From Nitrososphaerota archaeon (GTDB lineage: Archaea; Thermoproteota; Nitrososphaeria; Nitrososphaerales; CADDZS01): a stretch of DNA of 25,149 nt. Within the stretch, counting starts at the first letter, position 1; each line of letters opens with the position of its first letter. This document shows positions 13,036 through 21,373 of the stretch, piece by piece. The position numbers and the translations under genes are program-made. The notes below the pieces were generated by a model. The model was not told where the DNA came from and made no database searches. It was given only the letters and a program-made list of their open reading frames with translations. The stretch covers positions 1 through 25,149 of the forward strand of contig JAJPHP010000062.1 of assembly GCA_021325255.1 (NCBI GenBank), in the 5' to 3' direction.

Positions 13036-14565
13036 ATGAACGAACAACAACAGAAAGAAGTAACAAAAGAAACAACTGGCAAGTCCTTTCAAACACTAAA
13101 GCTTCTCCCGGAGCTCCTGACGACTCTGAGGGAAATTGGATACGAGTCCATGTTCCCGATCCAAGAAGCTGCAATACCACCGCTGCTTGAGGGAAAGGAC
13201 GTAATCGGGCAAGCTCACACTGGCTCGGGAAAGACAGCGGCCTTCGCCTTGCCGATCCTTCAGAGGATAAACCCGACTAGGAATTATGTCCAGGCGCTAA
13301 TACTTGTTCCGACGAGGGAGCTCGCACTTCAGGTGACAGACGAGTTCAACAAGATTGGAGCCCACCTTGGCGCAAAAGCCTTCCCCATCTACGGCGGGCA
13401 GGCGATCACCCCACAGATAGAAAGGCTTCAGAAGAGAACGCCTCAAGTCGTGGTCGCGACGCCTGGTCGACTGATAGATCACATTGAACGGGAGACAATA
13501 GACCTGCAGGACGTGCAGACTGTCATACTTGACGAGGCAGACAGGATGCTAGACATGGGCTTCATTGACGACGTCGAATACATTATGCGCCAGTTGCCCT
13601 CTGGCAGCCAGACCGCACTATTCTCGGCCACGATGCCCCCGGAAATCATGCGACTTTCGCACAAGTTCATGAGTAGTCCGGTCGAAGTATTGATTGACAG
13701 TGACGAACTGTCCGTCGAGGAAATCGACCAAATGTACGCGCTCGTGGACGAAAGGAGCAAGTTCGCTGCCCTGACAGAGTACGTAAGGAAGAGCGGCATC
13801 TCCTCCGGAATCGTGTTCTGCTCGACCAAAATAAAGACACAGAAACTAGCAGAGCGACTGCAGTCTCAAGGATTCAAGGCTGCCCCGATTCATGGAGACC
13901 TCTCCCAGAACCAAAGAGAGCACGCGATGCGGAACTTTAGAAGCGGACATATTGAACTCCTCGTCGCCACCGACGTCGCCGCAAGAGGAATCGACGTTCC
14001 GGCCGTTAGCCACGTGATAAATTACGACGTGCCCCAGGATCCACTCACTTACTTCCACAGGATCGGGCGAACTGCAAGGGCCGGGAAGGCGGGTCAGGCG
14101 GTAACGCTTGTGTCAAGCTCAGAGTATCCCGACTTTACCAGGATTACTGGGATGACCGAGAAGCCAATAACTAGAGTCACTGACATCTTACCCGAAGGGT
14201 ACCGACCCCCACCTCCAAGCGAATCAAGACAGCAGTTTAGTCATCCTCGCTCATCATTCTCGCGCAATCCGCAGAGGCGATTCTCACGTGGATCATACGA
14301 CCGAAATAAAGGGTCTGGGTTTGCTCGAAGAGAAGAAAGCGGAGGCCGGCCAACGTCTTCGTCATCGTTCAGTTTTACTGAGAGCGTATCATCATCTCAG
14401 TATCACGAGCATTCCCGCAACCGCTCTTTTCCTCCCAGGGGAAGAGGGCGGCCCGGGAGCAACTTTTCCTCGAGTCAGAGAAGAAGCCCTGAAGATCGGA
14501 GTCAAAACCCCCAACAAAGAAAAGGTAGCACCGATTTCCACAGGCCACGCAGACGCTATCGTTAA
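13036..14565 (+). CDS. DEAD-box ATP-dependent RNA helicase with long disordered tail (509 aa)
   Basis: All core motifs are present: the Q motif (Phe18 to Gln43), motif I AHTGSGKT (60-67), Ia PTRELALQV, Ib TPGRLIDH, motif II DEAD (166-169), III SAT (197-199), V ATDVAARGIDVP and VI HRIGRTARAG (from 341). The catalytic core ends near residue 375. The remaining 130 residues are Arg/Ser/Gly/Pro-rich with many RR, RG and SS pairs, a low-complexity RNA-binding tail like those of bacterial RhlE/DeaD-type helicases. It unwinds or remodels RNA (ribosome biogenesis, cold response or mRNA turnover in relatives). The ATG at 13036 lies in a purine-rich stretch. The long structured upstream region suggests post-transcriptional or temperature-linked control, but this is inferred. 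Confidence 0.93.
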   Translation: MNEQQQKEVTKETTGKSFQTLKLLPELLTTLREIGYESMFPIQEAAIPPLLEGKDVIGQAHTGSGKTAAFALPILQRINPTRNYVQALILVPTRELALQVTDEFNKIGAHLGAKAFPIYGGQAITPQIERLQKRTPQVVVATPGRLIDHIERETIDLQDVQTVILDEADRMLDMGFIDDVEYIMRQLPSGSQTALFSATMPPEIMRLSHKFMSSPVEVLIDSDELSVEEIDQMYALVDERSKFAALTEYVRKSGISSGIVFCSTKIKTQKLAERLQSQGFKAAPIHGDLSQNQREHAMRNFRSGHIELLVATDVAARGIDVPAVSHVINYDVPQDPLTYFHRIGRTARAGKAGQAVTLVSSSEYPDFTRITGMTEKPITRVTDILPEGYRPPPPSESRQQFSHPRSSFSRNPQRRFSRGSYDRNKGSGFARREESGGRPTSSSSFSFTESVSSSQYHEHSRNRSFPPRGRGRPGSNFSSSQRRSPEDRSQNPQQRKGSTDFHRPRRRYR

Positions 14566-14763
14566 TCCAAGCCTCGGCCAAGCAATTGCGCCCCGATGAC
14601 CTGTAGAAAGCATTACACTTTTTCGCACATTCTTTGCTAGCTGTGCCTCCTTTTGTAACTCTGCCACACAGAGAGCATAAGGCAAAGGCAGCTCATTCGT
14701 ATCCAGCAAAAGAATCCCGATGGCGCTAGAGTCTCCTCGCAAGCGTGACAGAACCCCGTGAAC

Positions 14764-14772
14764 ATTAAAATA
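14764..14772 (+). promoter_or_regulatory. TATA-like box for tatA
   Basis: ATTAAAATA about 60-68 bases before the TTG at 14832 predicts a leader of roughly 35-40 bases. It is assigned by position and composition. Confidence 0.35.
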
Positions 14773-14831
14773 AGCGAAAAGGCAAAGAGTGGGTTGCACG
14801 GTTAGATCAGGAAGGTAGGTCGAGAACTCGT

Positions 14832-15155
14832 TTGGCATTAGATGATCCTATAGTATGGATTCTCATCATAGCGGTTGTTGTATTCCTGTTCGGCGCAAGC
14901 AAGATACCGAGCTTAGCGAGGTCAATCGGCGAAGCGCGCCGCGAGTTCGACAAAGGGATGAGAGGCGAGCCTCCTAGTGCGACCCAGGAACAGGCCATGC
15001 AGGCCCAGGTCCCGCCGGCTCCGCAAAGCTCCACACCCGTGACTGCTGCTGATGATCCACTAATTCAAGCTGCTCACAAAGAAGGTATCGACACTCAGGG
15101 GAAGACGAAGGAGCAGATTGCCTCCGAGCTTGCTTGGAAGCTAAACAAGAAATAG
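14832..15155 (+). CDS. tatA: Twin-arginine translocase subunit TatA (107 aa)
   Basis: A short periplasm-side start (MALDDP) is followed by one transmembrane helix (about residues 7-21, IVWILIIAVVVFLFG). The TatA hinge (FGASKIPSLARSIG) and an amphipathic helix (EARREFDKGMRG) come next, then a Pro/Ala/Gln-rich linker and a C-terminal helical patch (AAHKEGIDTQGKTKEQIASELAWKL). This layout is the TatA/E family, which forms the protein-conducting part of the Tat system for folded proteins. The last 40 residues resemble a small helical add-on not usual in bacterial TatA. The start is TTG at 14832; there is no ATG option before the helix. No tatC is in the window. Confidence 0.9.
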   Translation: MALDDPIVWILIIAVVVFLFGASKIPSLARSIGEARREFDKGMRGEPPSATQEQAMQAQVPPAPQSSTPVTAADDPLIQAAHKEGIDTQGKTKEQIASELAWKLNKK

Positions 15156-15178
15156 ACGCAACAGCTCGTCGGCCCTGC

Positions 15179-15185
15179 TTTTTTT
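15179..15185 (+). terminator. T-run terminator after tatA
   Basis: Seven consecutive T residues 24 bases after the tatA stop match the oligo-U signal of intrinsic archaeal termination. No hairpin is needed for this type. The gene on the other side is convergent. Confidence 0.4.
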
Positions 15186-15290
15186 ATCACTCTACACGTT
15201 GTGACCGCTTGCCTATTTTCAAGGATCATGCGGGTTGGGATTCAGCTATAACTAAATCGTTTGAAAACGAGCAAAGAGTATCCTTTCTCC

Positions 15291-17639
15291 CTACCTTTCT
15301 CCAGCAAAATCTTCCCAATCGGTGGAAACTCTTTCGAGAAGCTCCGCGCCTAGCTCGCTTCTGTTAAGTCTATGTGCGAACAATCCTCCATCTTTGAAGT
15401 AAAATCTCTGCGAGTATTCCATTACCATCCTGTGAGTGTTGAACACAGGGGAGAGGGTAGCGATGGAGGACTTTATCTTCTGAACCCATCTCGCTGGGAC
15501 GCTCTGAGGAGAATTCCGATCATAGAAATCTGGAATTACTTCATTTTCTAACACTTCATAAAGAGAGGTGCTGTCGACCCTATCCTGCTCGGCAACGTTG
15601 TAGCCATACTCTCTGCCAGTACCAATTGCCCATCCGGCCGAAGCCGTGAATGCCTCGTCCCACCACCCATCTAAAACGCTCAAGTTTAGGCCGCCATTTG
15701 CGACGACCTTCATACCGCTTGTCCCGCACGCCTCAAGTGGCCTTCGTGGATTGTTTAGCCAAAGGTCGACGCCCTGCACCATTGCATGAGCTATCGATAT
15801 GTCATAGTCCGGCAGGAAAACGACTCGTCCGCTGGACGAACTGTTTTTCGTGAAATCAAATATCTCCTTGATCAGCTTTTTTCCTTCGTAGTCTTTTGGG
15901 TGTGCCTTGCCCGCGAACACAAACTGGATTGGCCTCGAAGCATCAGAGAGCAATCTATCCAACCTTTCTACATCCCTTAGGATGAGATTTGCACGCTTGT
16001 AGGTGGCAAACCGTCTTGCGAAACCAATCGTGAGCACATGAGGATCTAGAGAAACCTTGGTAACTCCCTTGTCGTCAGGCAGCCTGTCCGCTATGAAACC
16101 TATCAGTTTCTTTCTTTCCTGGGATCTTGTTCCCCAGAGCACCTCGTCAGGCACCTCAAATATTCGATGCCAAGTGTCGGGATCGGTTATCGCACCCACC
16201 CAATTTCGTCCAAAGTAATCGTCGTAGAGCGCCGCCATCGAGTCGGAAATCCATGATTGTATGTGCACACCGTTTGTGACAGAGGCTAACGGCGATCCAT
16301 TCGGTTCACCGCCCTCTCCGCTTTCTTTCAGGAGGCTTTCCCACATCTTTCGCGCGACGTCCCTGTGCAGCTTAGAAACTGCATTGACATCCGACGATAG
16401 CCTCATTGCAAGGACCGCCATGTTGAAACCCTCAGAGTAGGGAGTTTCCTGACCAAGTGCAAAGAGCTCCATCGGCCGCAACCCGAGTTTCTCAGCATAC
16501 GATCCAAGGTATTCGATGAAAAGATCCCTCGGGAAAACGTCTATCCCGGCAGGGACTGGCGTATGGGTTGTAAATAGGCAGGTCGCCCTAACAGCATTTT
16601 TGGCGCGTGTAAAGCTGTCTTGTTCCGGCTTGCTTGCAGGTGTATCTTCATTATCTTGTCGAGGGAGGCTTTCTTCGCCGCTCTTTTTCAGAGCCTGTGA
16701 CTCGCGAATTCTCTCAAGAGTAACGAAGGCAGAGTGCCCCTCGTTCATGTGAAAAAGTGTCGGCCTCAATTTGAGTGCGGCAAGTAGTTTTGCGCCCCCA
16801 ATCCCGAGAACCATCTCCTGCTGAATCCTTGTTCTAGCATCTCCTCCATAGAGTTCGGCTGTTATTTCGCAGTCTTCTCTGGAGTTGAGGCCAGGTAGAT
16901 TTGTATCAAGGAGATAGAGCGGCACCCGCCCTACAGACGCCTTCCATGCTCTGATACGCACCTGCCTATCTCCAATGTGGACCGAGACAATGAGAGGCTC
17001 TTGGGAGCCCGAAGCCATAACTGGCTCAACCGGCAACATGCCCGGTTCGTTTTCAGGGTAGCTTTCGGCTTGCCAGCCATCATCGCTTAACAGTTGCGAA
17101 AAGTAGCCCCGCTTGTAGAATAATCCAACCCCAACAAGAGGGATCCCGAGGTCCGATGCTGACTTCAGGTGGTCACCGGCAAGGATTCCCAGCCCACCGG
17201 AATACGTTCTCAGGAAGGAAGCGAGTCCAAACTCTGCGGAAAAGTAGGCGACCAGATAATTCCTGTGCAGTATTCCGTAGGTCTTTTGAAACCACGTCTC
17301 TTCGGTCTCAGAAAGATACCTTCGCTGAATCTGATAGGCCTCTTCAAGCAAAGAAACAAACTCCGCCTGAGCCGCAAGTTCTCGGGCCCTTGACTCATTC
17401 AGTTGGGAAAGCAAAGCAATCGGATTTTGCCCTAGGCCTCTCCATGCCGCATCATCCACCTGCTCGAACACCTTTCTTATCTTCCGATTCCAAGTCCAGT
17501 AGAGGTTTGAAGCAAGTTGCCGCAGAGGCTGAAGATCTTGCGGAAGAGAAACCAGGCTGGACGCACTGCAAGGTTCGTTCAAAAATTGGGATACGCTCTG
17601 TAGGTAGTGACTGCGCGCCCTCTTTTTGATTCTGAACAC
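15291..17639 (-). CDS. glgP: Alpha-glucan (glycogen) phosphorylase (782 aa)
   Basis: A PLP-dependent GT35 phosphorylase that releases glucose 1-phosphate from glycogen or maltodextrin in the cytoplasm. Recognised segments are LASNLYWTWN near the N terminus, SGGLGILAGDHLKSASDLG, HMNEGHSAFV, TTHTPVPAG, NGVHIQSWIS, GFARRFATYKRA, and EACGTSGMK with the PLP-binding Lys644, followed by NGGLNLSVLDGWWDE. The form is the shorter archaeal/Thermotoga type with the N-terminal helical domain, not the animal type. A polar insertion around residues 310-345 (EESLPRQDNEDTPAS) is probably a loop. The start is GTG at 17637-17639. The gene stands alone, convergent with tatA, and implies an internal glucan store. 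Confidence 0.94.
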   Translation of the reverse strand: MFRIKKRARSHYLQSVSQFLNEPCSASSLVSLPQDLQPLRQLASNLYWTWNRKIRKVFEQVDDAAWRGLGQNPIALLSQLNESRARELAAQAEFVSLLEEAYQIQRRYLSETEETWFQKTYGILHRNYLVAYFSAEFGLASFLRTYSGGLGILAGDHLKSASDLGIPLVGVGLFYKRGYFSQLLSDDGWQAESYPENEPGMLPVEPVMASGSQEPLIVSVHIGDRQVRIRAWKASVGRVPLYLLDTNLPGLNSREDCEITAELYGGDARTRIQQEMVLGIGGAKLLAALKLRPTLFHMNEGHSAFVTLERIRESQALKKSGEESLPRQDNEDTPASKPEQDSFTRAKNAVRATCLFTTHTPVPAGIDVFPRDLFIEYLGSYAEKLGLRPMELFALGQETPYSEGFNMAVLAMRLSSDVNAVSKLHRDVARKMWESLLKESGEGGEPNGSPLASVTNGVHIQSWISDSMAALYDDYFGRNWVGAITDPDTWHRIFEVPDEVLWGTRSQERKKLIGFIADRLPDDKGVTKVSLDPHVLTIGFARRFATYKRANLILRDVERLDRLLSDASRPIQFVFAGKAHPKDYEGKKLIKEIFDFTKNSSSSGRVVFLPDYDISIAHAMVQGVDLWLNNPRRPLEACGTSGMKVVANGGLNLSVLDGWWDEAFTASAGWAIGTGREYGYNVAEQDRVDSTSLYEVLENEVIPDFYDRNSPQSVPARWVQKIKSSIATLSPVFNTHRMVMEYSQRFYFKDGGLFAHRLNRSELGAELLERVSTDWEDFAGER

Positions 17640-17865
17640 GTATTATAGTTTTGGGAATATGAATCCGGATCGCACTTGTACAAAGATTTCTTAATCGACC
17701 ATGTAGATCCGCATGGAATGAATTGTGGATCAGGAAAAATTCGAACGAGTATATCATTAGGATACTGCCCGGAATAACGCTAGTCCAAGTACAGCTGTAA
17801 CGGTCCCAAGCTCCGAATCTAGAAATTCTTACTTGAGCACTGCGGAACTATTCTCCGCAAAGTTT

Positions 17866-18735
17866 TCACAATATTGCGCTTACGATCATGGCGCCAAATA
17901 TCAGGAAAAGATAGGGCAGAGATATCAGAAACGCTTTGAATCCGTTGTCGACCGTAGGATTCCTCAACATCTTGAGATCCACAAACACGAAGGCGCCGCC
18001 CATAACAGCTGCAATCACATAGTAGATAAGATTGTAAGTTCCAAGTTGACTTATGATCAATGGTAGGAGCGAAAACGGGAGTAGTGGTATCGAGGACCAC
18101 ACGATCCAGTTTATGACGACCCTTTGATCTTTCACAACAGAAAGCATCGGAAATCCAGATCTCTCGTAGTCCTCCTTGAACTTCATCGACAGCCCCCAGA
18201 AGTGTGGCGGTGTCCAAAGGAAAACGAGTGCGCCGATGAAAATAGCAGGCCACTGGACAAAGCCTGTCGCTGCCGCCCATCCAGCTAGGGCGGGGAACAC
18301 TCCCGCGACACCCCCGATCACAATGTTCCAGTGAGTTCTCGGTTTTAGGAAAAGCGTGTAGAGGAAAATGTAGGAGAGCGAGCCGAACAGAATCATCAAA
18401 GTAGTCATCAGATTCAGAAAGACTATCGATATCGTAAGGCCAAGCAGAATTGTGACAATTCCGAAGTAGAGTGCGCTTGTAGGGGATATTCTATTAGATG
18501 CGACAGGTCTCGTGTCAGTCCTCGACATCAACCTGTCCTTGTTTCTTTCGATGTAGTGGTTGAGCGCGGCCGACCCTCCAGAGGAAAGGATTCCAGCCAA
18601 AGTAAGCCACAAGAGAGAGACGAGGTTGATTTGGCGCCCTGCCGCGACCACCATGGCCGTTATGGCTTCGAGAACGAGAAGTACCATTATGCCAGGCTTC
18701 ATCAGCTGGACATAATTGGAAAGAGTTTCTCGCAA
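17866..18735 (-). CDS. ctaB: Protoheme IX farnesyltransferase (heme O synthase), 289 aa
   Basis: A UbiA-superfamily prenyltransferase that attaches a farnesyl group to heme b, giving heme O for heme-copper oxidases. The first Asp-rich motif is N59HYIERNKDRLMSRT73 with Asp67; the second is KEDYERSGFPMLSVV, characteristic of CtaB. PPHFWGLSM before it is also family-specific. About eight to nine membrane helices are visible, and the length is typical. The start is TTG at 18733-18735, directly ahead of LSNYVQLMKPG, the usual N terminus. The gene follows the Cys-motif membrane protein by 24 bases on the same strand, so they form an operon. No heme A synthase or oxidase subunit is in the window. 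Confidence 0.94.
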   Translation of the reverse strand: MRETLSNYVQLMKPGIMVLLVLEAITAMVVAAGRQINLVSLLWLTLAGILSSGGSAALNHYIERNKDRLMSRTDTRPVASNRISPTSALYFGIVTILLGLTISIVFLNLMTTLMILFGSLSYIFLYTLFLKPRTHWNIVIGGVAGVFPALAGWAAATGFVQWPAIFIGALVFLWTPPHFWGLSMKFKEDYERSGFPMLSVVKDQRVVINWIVWSSIPLLPFSLLPLIISQLGTYNLIYYVIAAVMGGAFVFVDLKMLRNPTVDNGFKAFLISLPYLFLIFGAMIVSAIL

Positions 18736-18759
18736 TTTCGCACTCTCTTGATCGTGATT

Positions 18760-19689
18760 CTATACACTGCAGCCTTGCATTAATATCCTTACGCTTTTCG
18801 CCTGCCAGTAGATGGAACCCAGTAGAAGCGGAATAGTCAGTGCTACGATTGCAGGCTGGTACTCCGAGAGGAGGCTCGACACGGCCGTGGCTCCCGAACC
18901 TGCCACCATTGAAAGAAAGAAAGCAGCCGCGCAGGTCGGGCATCCCGAGAACAGGCCAAACGCGGCTCCCACCACGCTACTGAAGGAACCACCCTTTGTT
19001 CGCTTAACGCCCGCTCCACTTCGCGGCGCAATTCCTGCCGAAGTGCCCCTCGAGAGCCGGGTGGCCATGTATAGAAGTGAAATGTTCAGTCCGACAAGCG
19101 ACGAGACCAAGATCATCAGCAAAACCGACAGCGGGACTAGCTGGAGCCCCAGGTGCTGCGACGGAAAGTAGAACAAGAAGACCGGTATATCCGCGGGTCC
19201 ACCACAGCATGTCAGAACCCGAAACGTTACTCCCGAGACGTTGTAAATGGTAAAGAAATCGACCGTCGGCTGATAAATTATGATTGCATCGACCAGCGCA
19301 AAGAATACCGCGTAAAGCACGGCAACTAGAACCAAGATTCTTCCATTCTTGAAGAAGGCATCTGCCGTTATCTTGTTGATGCTCAGGTTCACTTTTCCAG
19401 AAGCGTCCCGTCGTTGCATCCGCGTATTCGACTGCCTTCCGCCAAACCACAGATAAGAGAGCCCGGCAAGCCCGAGAAAGAACGCTCCTGAGAGGAGGAG
19501 CGTAAGCGTTCCGAACGAGTAGAGGGGCGACGAGCCCGATACTACGAACTCGCTCCTGTTCGCGGCATAGAAGAGGTTCATAACTGTGAGCAGGCACATT
19601 CCGACGACTAGGGAAAGCTTGGGAAAGTTTCGGCGAAAGCCATCCTGCCTATGGAGGACTAGATTCCTTCCAGTTTCTTCCTGGGTCAT
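18760..19689 (-). CDS. Six-helix membrane protein with CC and CPTC motifs, linked to ctaB (309 aa)
   Basis: Hydrophobic segments lie at about residues 25-43, 57-82, 117-138, 183-208, 236-263 and 276-295. Two cysteine motifs stand out: Cys161-Cys162 in LTCCGGPADIP, between helices 3 and 4, and Cys250-x2-Cys253 in LFSGCPTCAAAF within or at the edge of helix 5. Such paired cysteines in a membrane protein suggest a redox or metal (copper) role. The long loop between helices 4 and 5 is basic and probably cytoplasmic. No named family is recognised. It directly precedes ctaB (24 bases) and follows an Lrp-type regulator (48 bases), which points to oxidase maturation, for example copper delivery or thiol chemistry; this is inference. 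Confidence 0.75.
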   Translation of the reverse strand: MTQEETGRNLVLHRQDGFRRNFPKLSLVVGMCLLTVMNLFYAANRSEFVVSGSSPLYSFGTLTLLLSGAFFLGLAGLSYLWFGGRQSNTRMQRRDASGKVNLSINKITADAFFKNGRILVLVAVLYAVFFALVDAIIIYQPTVDFFTIYNVSGVTFRVLTCCGGPADIPVFLFYFPSQHLGLQLVPLSVLLMILVSSLVGLNISLLYMATRLSRGTSAGIAPRSGAGVKRTKGGSFSSVVGAAFGLFSGCPTCAAAFFLSMVAGSGATAVSSLLSEYQPAIVALTIPLLLGSIYWQAKSVRILMQGCSV

Positions 19690-19737
19690 GGATACTTTTG
19701 CCTCCAGATTGTCCTCGTCTTTATCATTCGCTTTTCC

Positions 19738-20319
19738 CTACAGAAGATTGACATTGAATTTTGTGTCGACCTTGATCATACCTGTGGCGACGTGAATCTC
19801 GGCTTCCTTTACACCTATGATGGATTTGATCTTCTGTGAGGCTTCATTCATCGCATTCATGTCTTTGTAGTGGGCGACAACGATCAGGTCATGCTTTCCC
19901 GTGGCTTGCAAAATGTGCTTCGTCTCTTCAAGTTTCGCCAGCGTTTCAAAGACATCTTTCAGTGAGTTAGGCTGGGTGGTTATCATCATTATTGCGGCAA
20001 CGGGCAGCCCAATCATCCTAGGGTTGAGGAGCGCAGTGAATTCCTTGATTACTCCGCTCTTCTTCAAGCGCTCGATCCTATATCTTATTGTGTTCTCATT
20101 GAATCCAGTCTTTCTGGCGATTTCCGAAGCCGAAGTCCGTGCCTCATCTTGAAGTATAGTGAGGATTTTTTTGTCGAGTTCGTCCAGGAGCGGAGCTCCT
20201 TGACGCTGGAGCGGCTGTTGTTCCTTCGGCGGCGTAGAAGGAGGAGTAGCAGTGGTAGAGAAGATCGTCTGGTCTGACAGTTCTCCAACCACTCCGCCTT
20301 CGGTCACTGTTTCGGTCAA
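19738..20319 (-). CDS. Lrp/AsnC-family transcriptional regulator (193 aa)
   Basis: An N-terminal tail of about 44 Pro/Thr/Gln-rich residues precedes a winged helix-turn-helix (LDELDKKILTILQDEARTSA ... NENTIRYRIERLKKSGVIK) and a C-terminal RAM/Lrp ligand domain (about residues 108-190, with GLPVAAIMMITT and GKHDLIVVAHYKD). Such proteins form octamers or dimers and respond to amino acids or related ligands. The tail is unusual for the family and may be disordered; no later in-frame ATG was found before the helix-turn-helix that would remove it. The gene lies 48 bases upstream of the Cys-motif membrane protein and ctaB, all on the minus strand, so it may be co-transcribed with or control that oxidase-related pair. 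Confidence 0.9.
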   Translation of the reverse strand: MTETVTEGGVVGELSDQTIFSTTATPPSTPPKEQQPLQRQGAPLLDELDKKILTILQDEARTSASEIARKTGFNENTIRYRIERLKKSGVIKEFTALLNPRMIGLPVAAIMMITTQPNSLKDVFETLAKLEETKHILQATGKHDLIVVAHYKDMNAMNEASQKIKSIIGVKEAEIHVATGMIKVDTKFNVNLL

Positions 20320-20451
20320 ATCTGGAGAGGATGCACACTCCTGAAATACAAGGCGTTTCTTCTAACTCTTTTTGCTGCCATTATCTCACGGGCTTAGTTG
20401 CTCTGCCTTTTTGTGTCGCCTTCATGTTTCCCGATATCGGAAATTGATGCC

Positions 20452-21066
20452 TCATACCTTTTCTTTGATCACAGAAAGAGCCAGCTTTGAAACTTCGTTG
20501 TGAACGGATTGAATTGAGCTGTCAGCGTCAATTACAAACCATTGCCCGCTTTTTGCAAGTGCATCGTAAACATCCGAAACGCGTTGGAGAAATCGCATAT
20601 CTGACTCGTACCTGTCTCTGAGTGTGATTTTTTTCCTACGCTCTGAGAGGCCTGGGCTCGCCCTCAGTAAGAATACGAAATCCGCTTGAGGCATCCTGCT
20701 TTCGATTTCTCTGAGCCACTCTAGAGGCAGCCCATTCGCCACGCCGTAAGCCAGATTTGATTCGCAATATCTGTTCACTACGACAACCCTTCCTTCGGCC
20801 AGTGCCTTTTCTATATCCTCTTTCTTCTCGTACCGGTTGGCGGCGTAGAGTAGGTGCCTTGCTTCCTGGTTGTATTCCTTTTTCCCTGCGAGAAAATTTC
20901 TTATCTCTTGTCCGATTCTCGTTTCATAGTCCGGGAAACTGAGGTAGATGGGTTCGATCCCACCTTTTGCCATGAGAAAATCAAACAGCATCCTCGATTG
21001 GGTATTCTTGCCAGATGCGTCGATGCCTTCGAAACTTAAAATGCAACCAGCCGTACGCTTTACCAA
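20452..21066 (-). CDS. tmk: Thymidylate kinase (204 aa)
   Basis: It phosphorylates dTMP to dTDP. The P-loop is FEGIDASGKNTQS (about residues 12-24). The dTMP-binding region appears as NRYCESNLAYG near residue 98, where most relatives have DRY, so Asp is replaced by Asn. The lid region with basic residues is ERRKKITLRDRYES. The length is normal. The start codon is TTG at 21064-21066; no ATG lies between it and the P-loop. A TTTTTATTAG box on the minus strand near 21175-21184 may be the promoter. It is on the same strand as the Lrp gene 132 bases downstream but probably a separate unit. Confidence 0.92.
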   Translation of the reverse strand: MVKRTAGCILSFEGIDASGKNTQSRMLFDFLMAKGGIEPIYLSFPDYETRIGQEIRNFLAGKKEYNQEARHLLYAANRYEKKEDIEKALAEGRVVVVNRYCESNLAYGVANGLPLEWLREIESRMPQADFVFLLRASPGLSERRKKITLRDRYESDMRFLQRVSDVYDALAKSGQWFVIDADSSIQSVHNEVSKLALSVIKEKV

Positions 21067-21204
21067 TCGTATCCCTACTTGCGTCGTTTATCAAACGAAA
21101 TTCCTTGTCCTATATGCGTTCTTCGCCTTGGTGCGGGCTTCTTTCTCGTGGCTGAACAAGTTACCTCTTGATTTCTAATAAAAACCTTGAATAGATCAAC
21201 TGCA

Positions 21205-21342
21205 TTAGCGGAAGGCTGGGAAACGAGAAGAGTGCATACCCACGTCTTCTGCCTCAAGAAAAGAGTCAACAACTCGATCAAACTCTTCAGACACTTCTCT
21301 CTGCGTGATGTCTAAATCGGAAGTATAAAACGGAAAAAGCAA
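21205..21342 (-). CDS. Possible small acidic protein (45 aa), divergent from hef
   Basis: A TTG frame reads residues such as SDLDITQREVSEEFDRVVD and SFLEAEDVGMH before TAA 21205-21207. The stretch is a plausible amphipathic acidic helix and has protein-like composition. It overlaps the hef promoter on the other strand, and its own promoter is weak (ATTATC near 21367 on the minus strand). A GTG eleven codons in-frame after the Thr-Ser is another start. It could be a chance frame. Confidence 0.22.
   Translation of the reverse strand: MLFPFYTSDLDITQREVSEEFDRVVDSFLEAEDVGMHSSRFPAFR
21324..21330 (+). promoter_or_regulatory. TATA box for hef
   Basis: TATAAAA at this position would start transcription near 21350, leaving a leader of about 20-25 bases before the ATG at 21374. 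This also argues for that ATG over the TTG at 21350. Confidence 0.55.
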
Positions 21343-21373
21343 ACCTTCCTTGCAAAGTGAGAAAGATAATCCA

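Noticed and set aside
12635..13180. Minus-strand frame of 181 codons overlapping the helicase start
   Set aside because: It is mostly the complement of purine-rich sequence (runs of Leu, Phe and Ser) and overlaps a certain gene.
14375..14691. Minus-strand frame with CSLCGRVTKGG and CAKKC, like a small zinc protein
   Set aside because: No start codon lies between the upstream stop and the cysteines, and it overlaps the 3' end of the helicase gene; it may be a remnant but cannot be supported.
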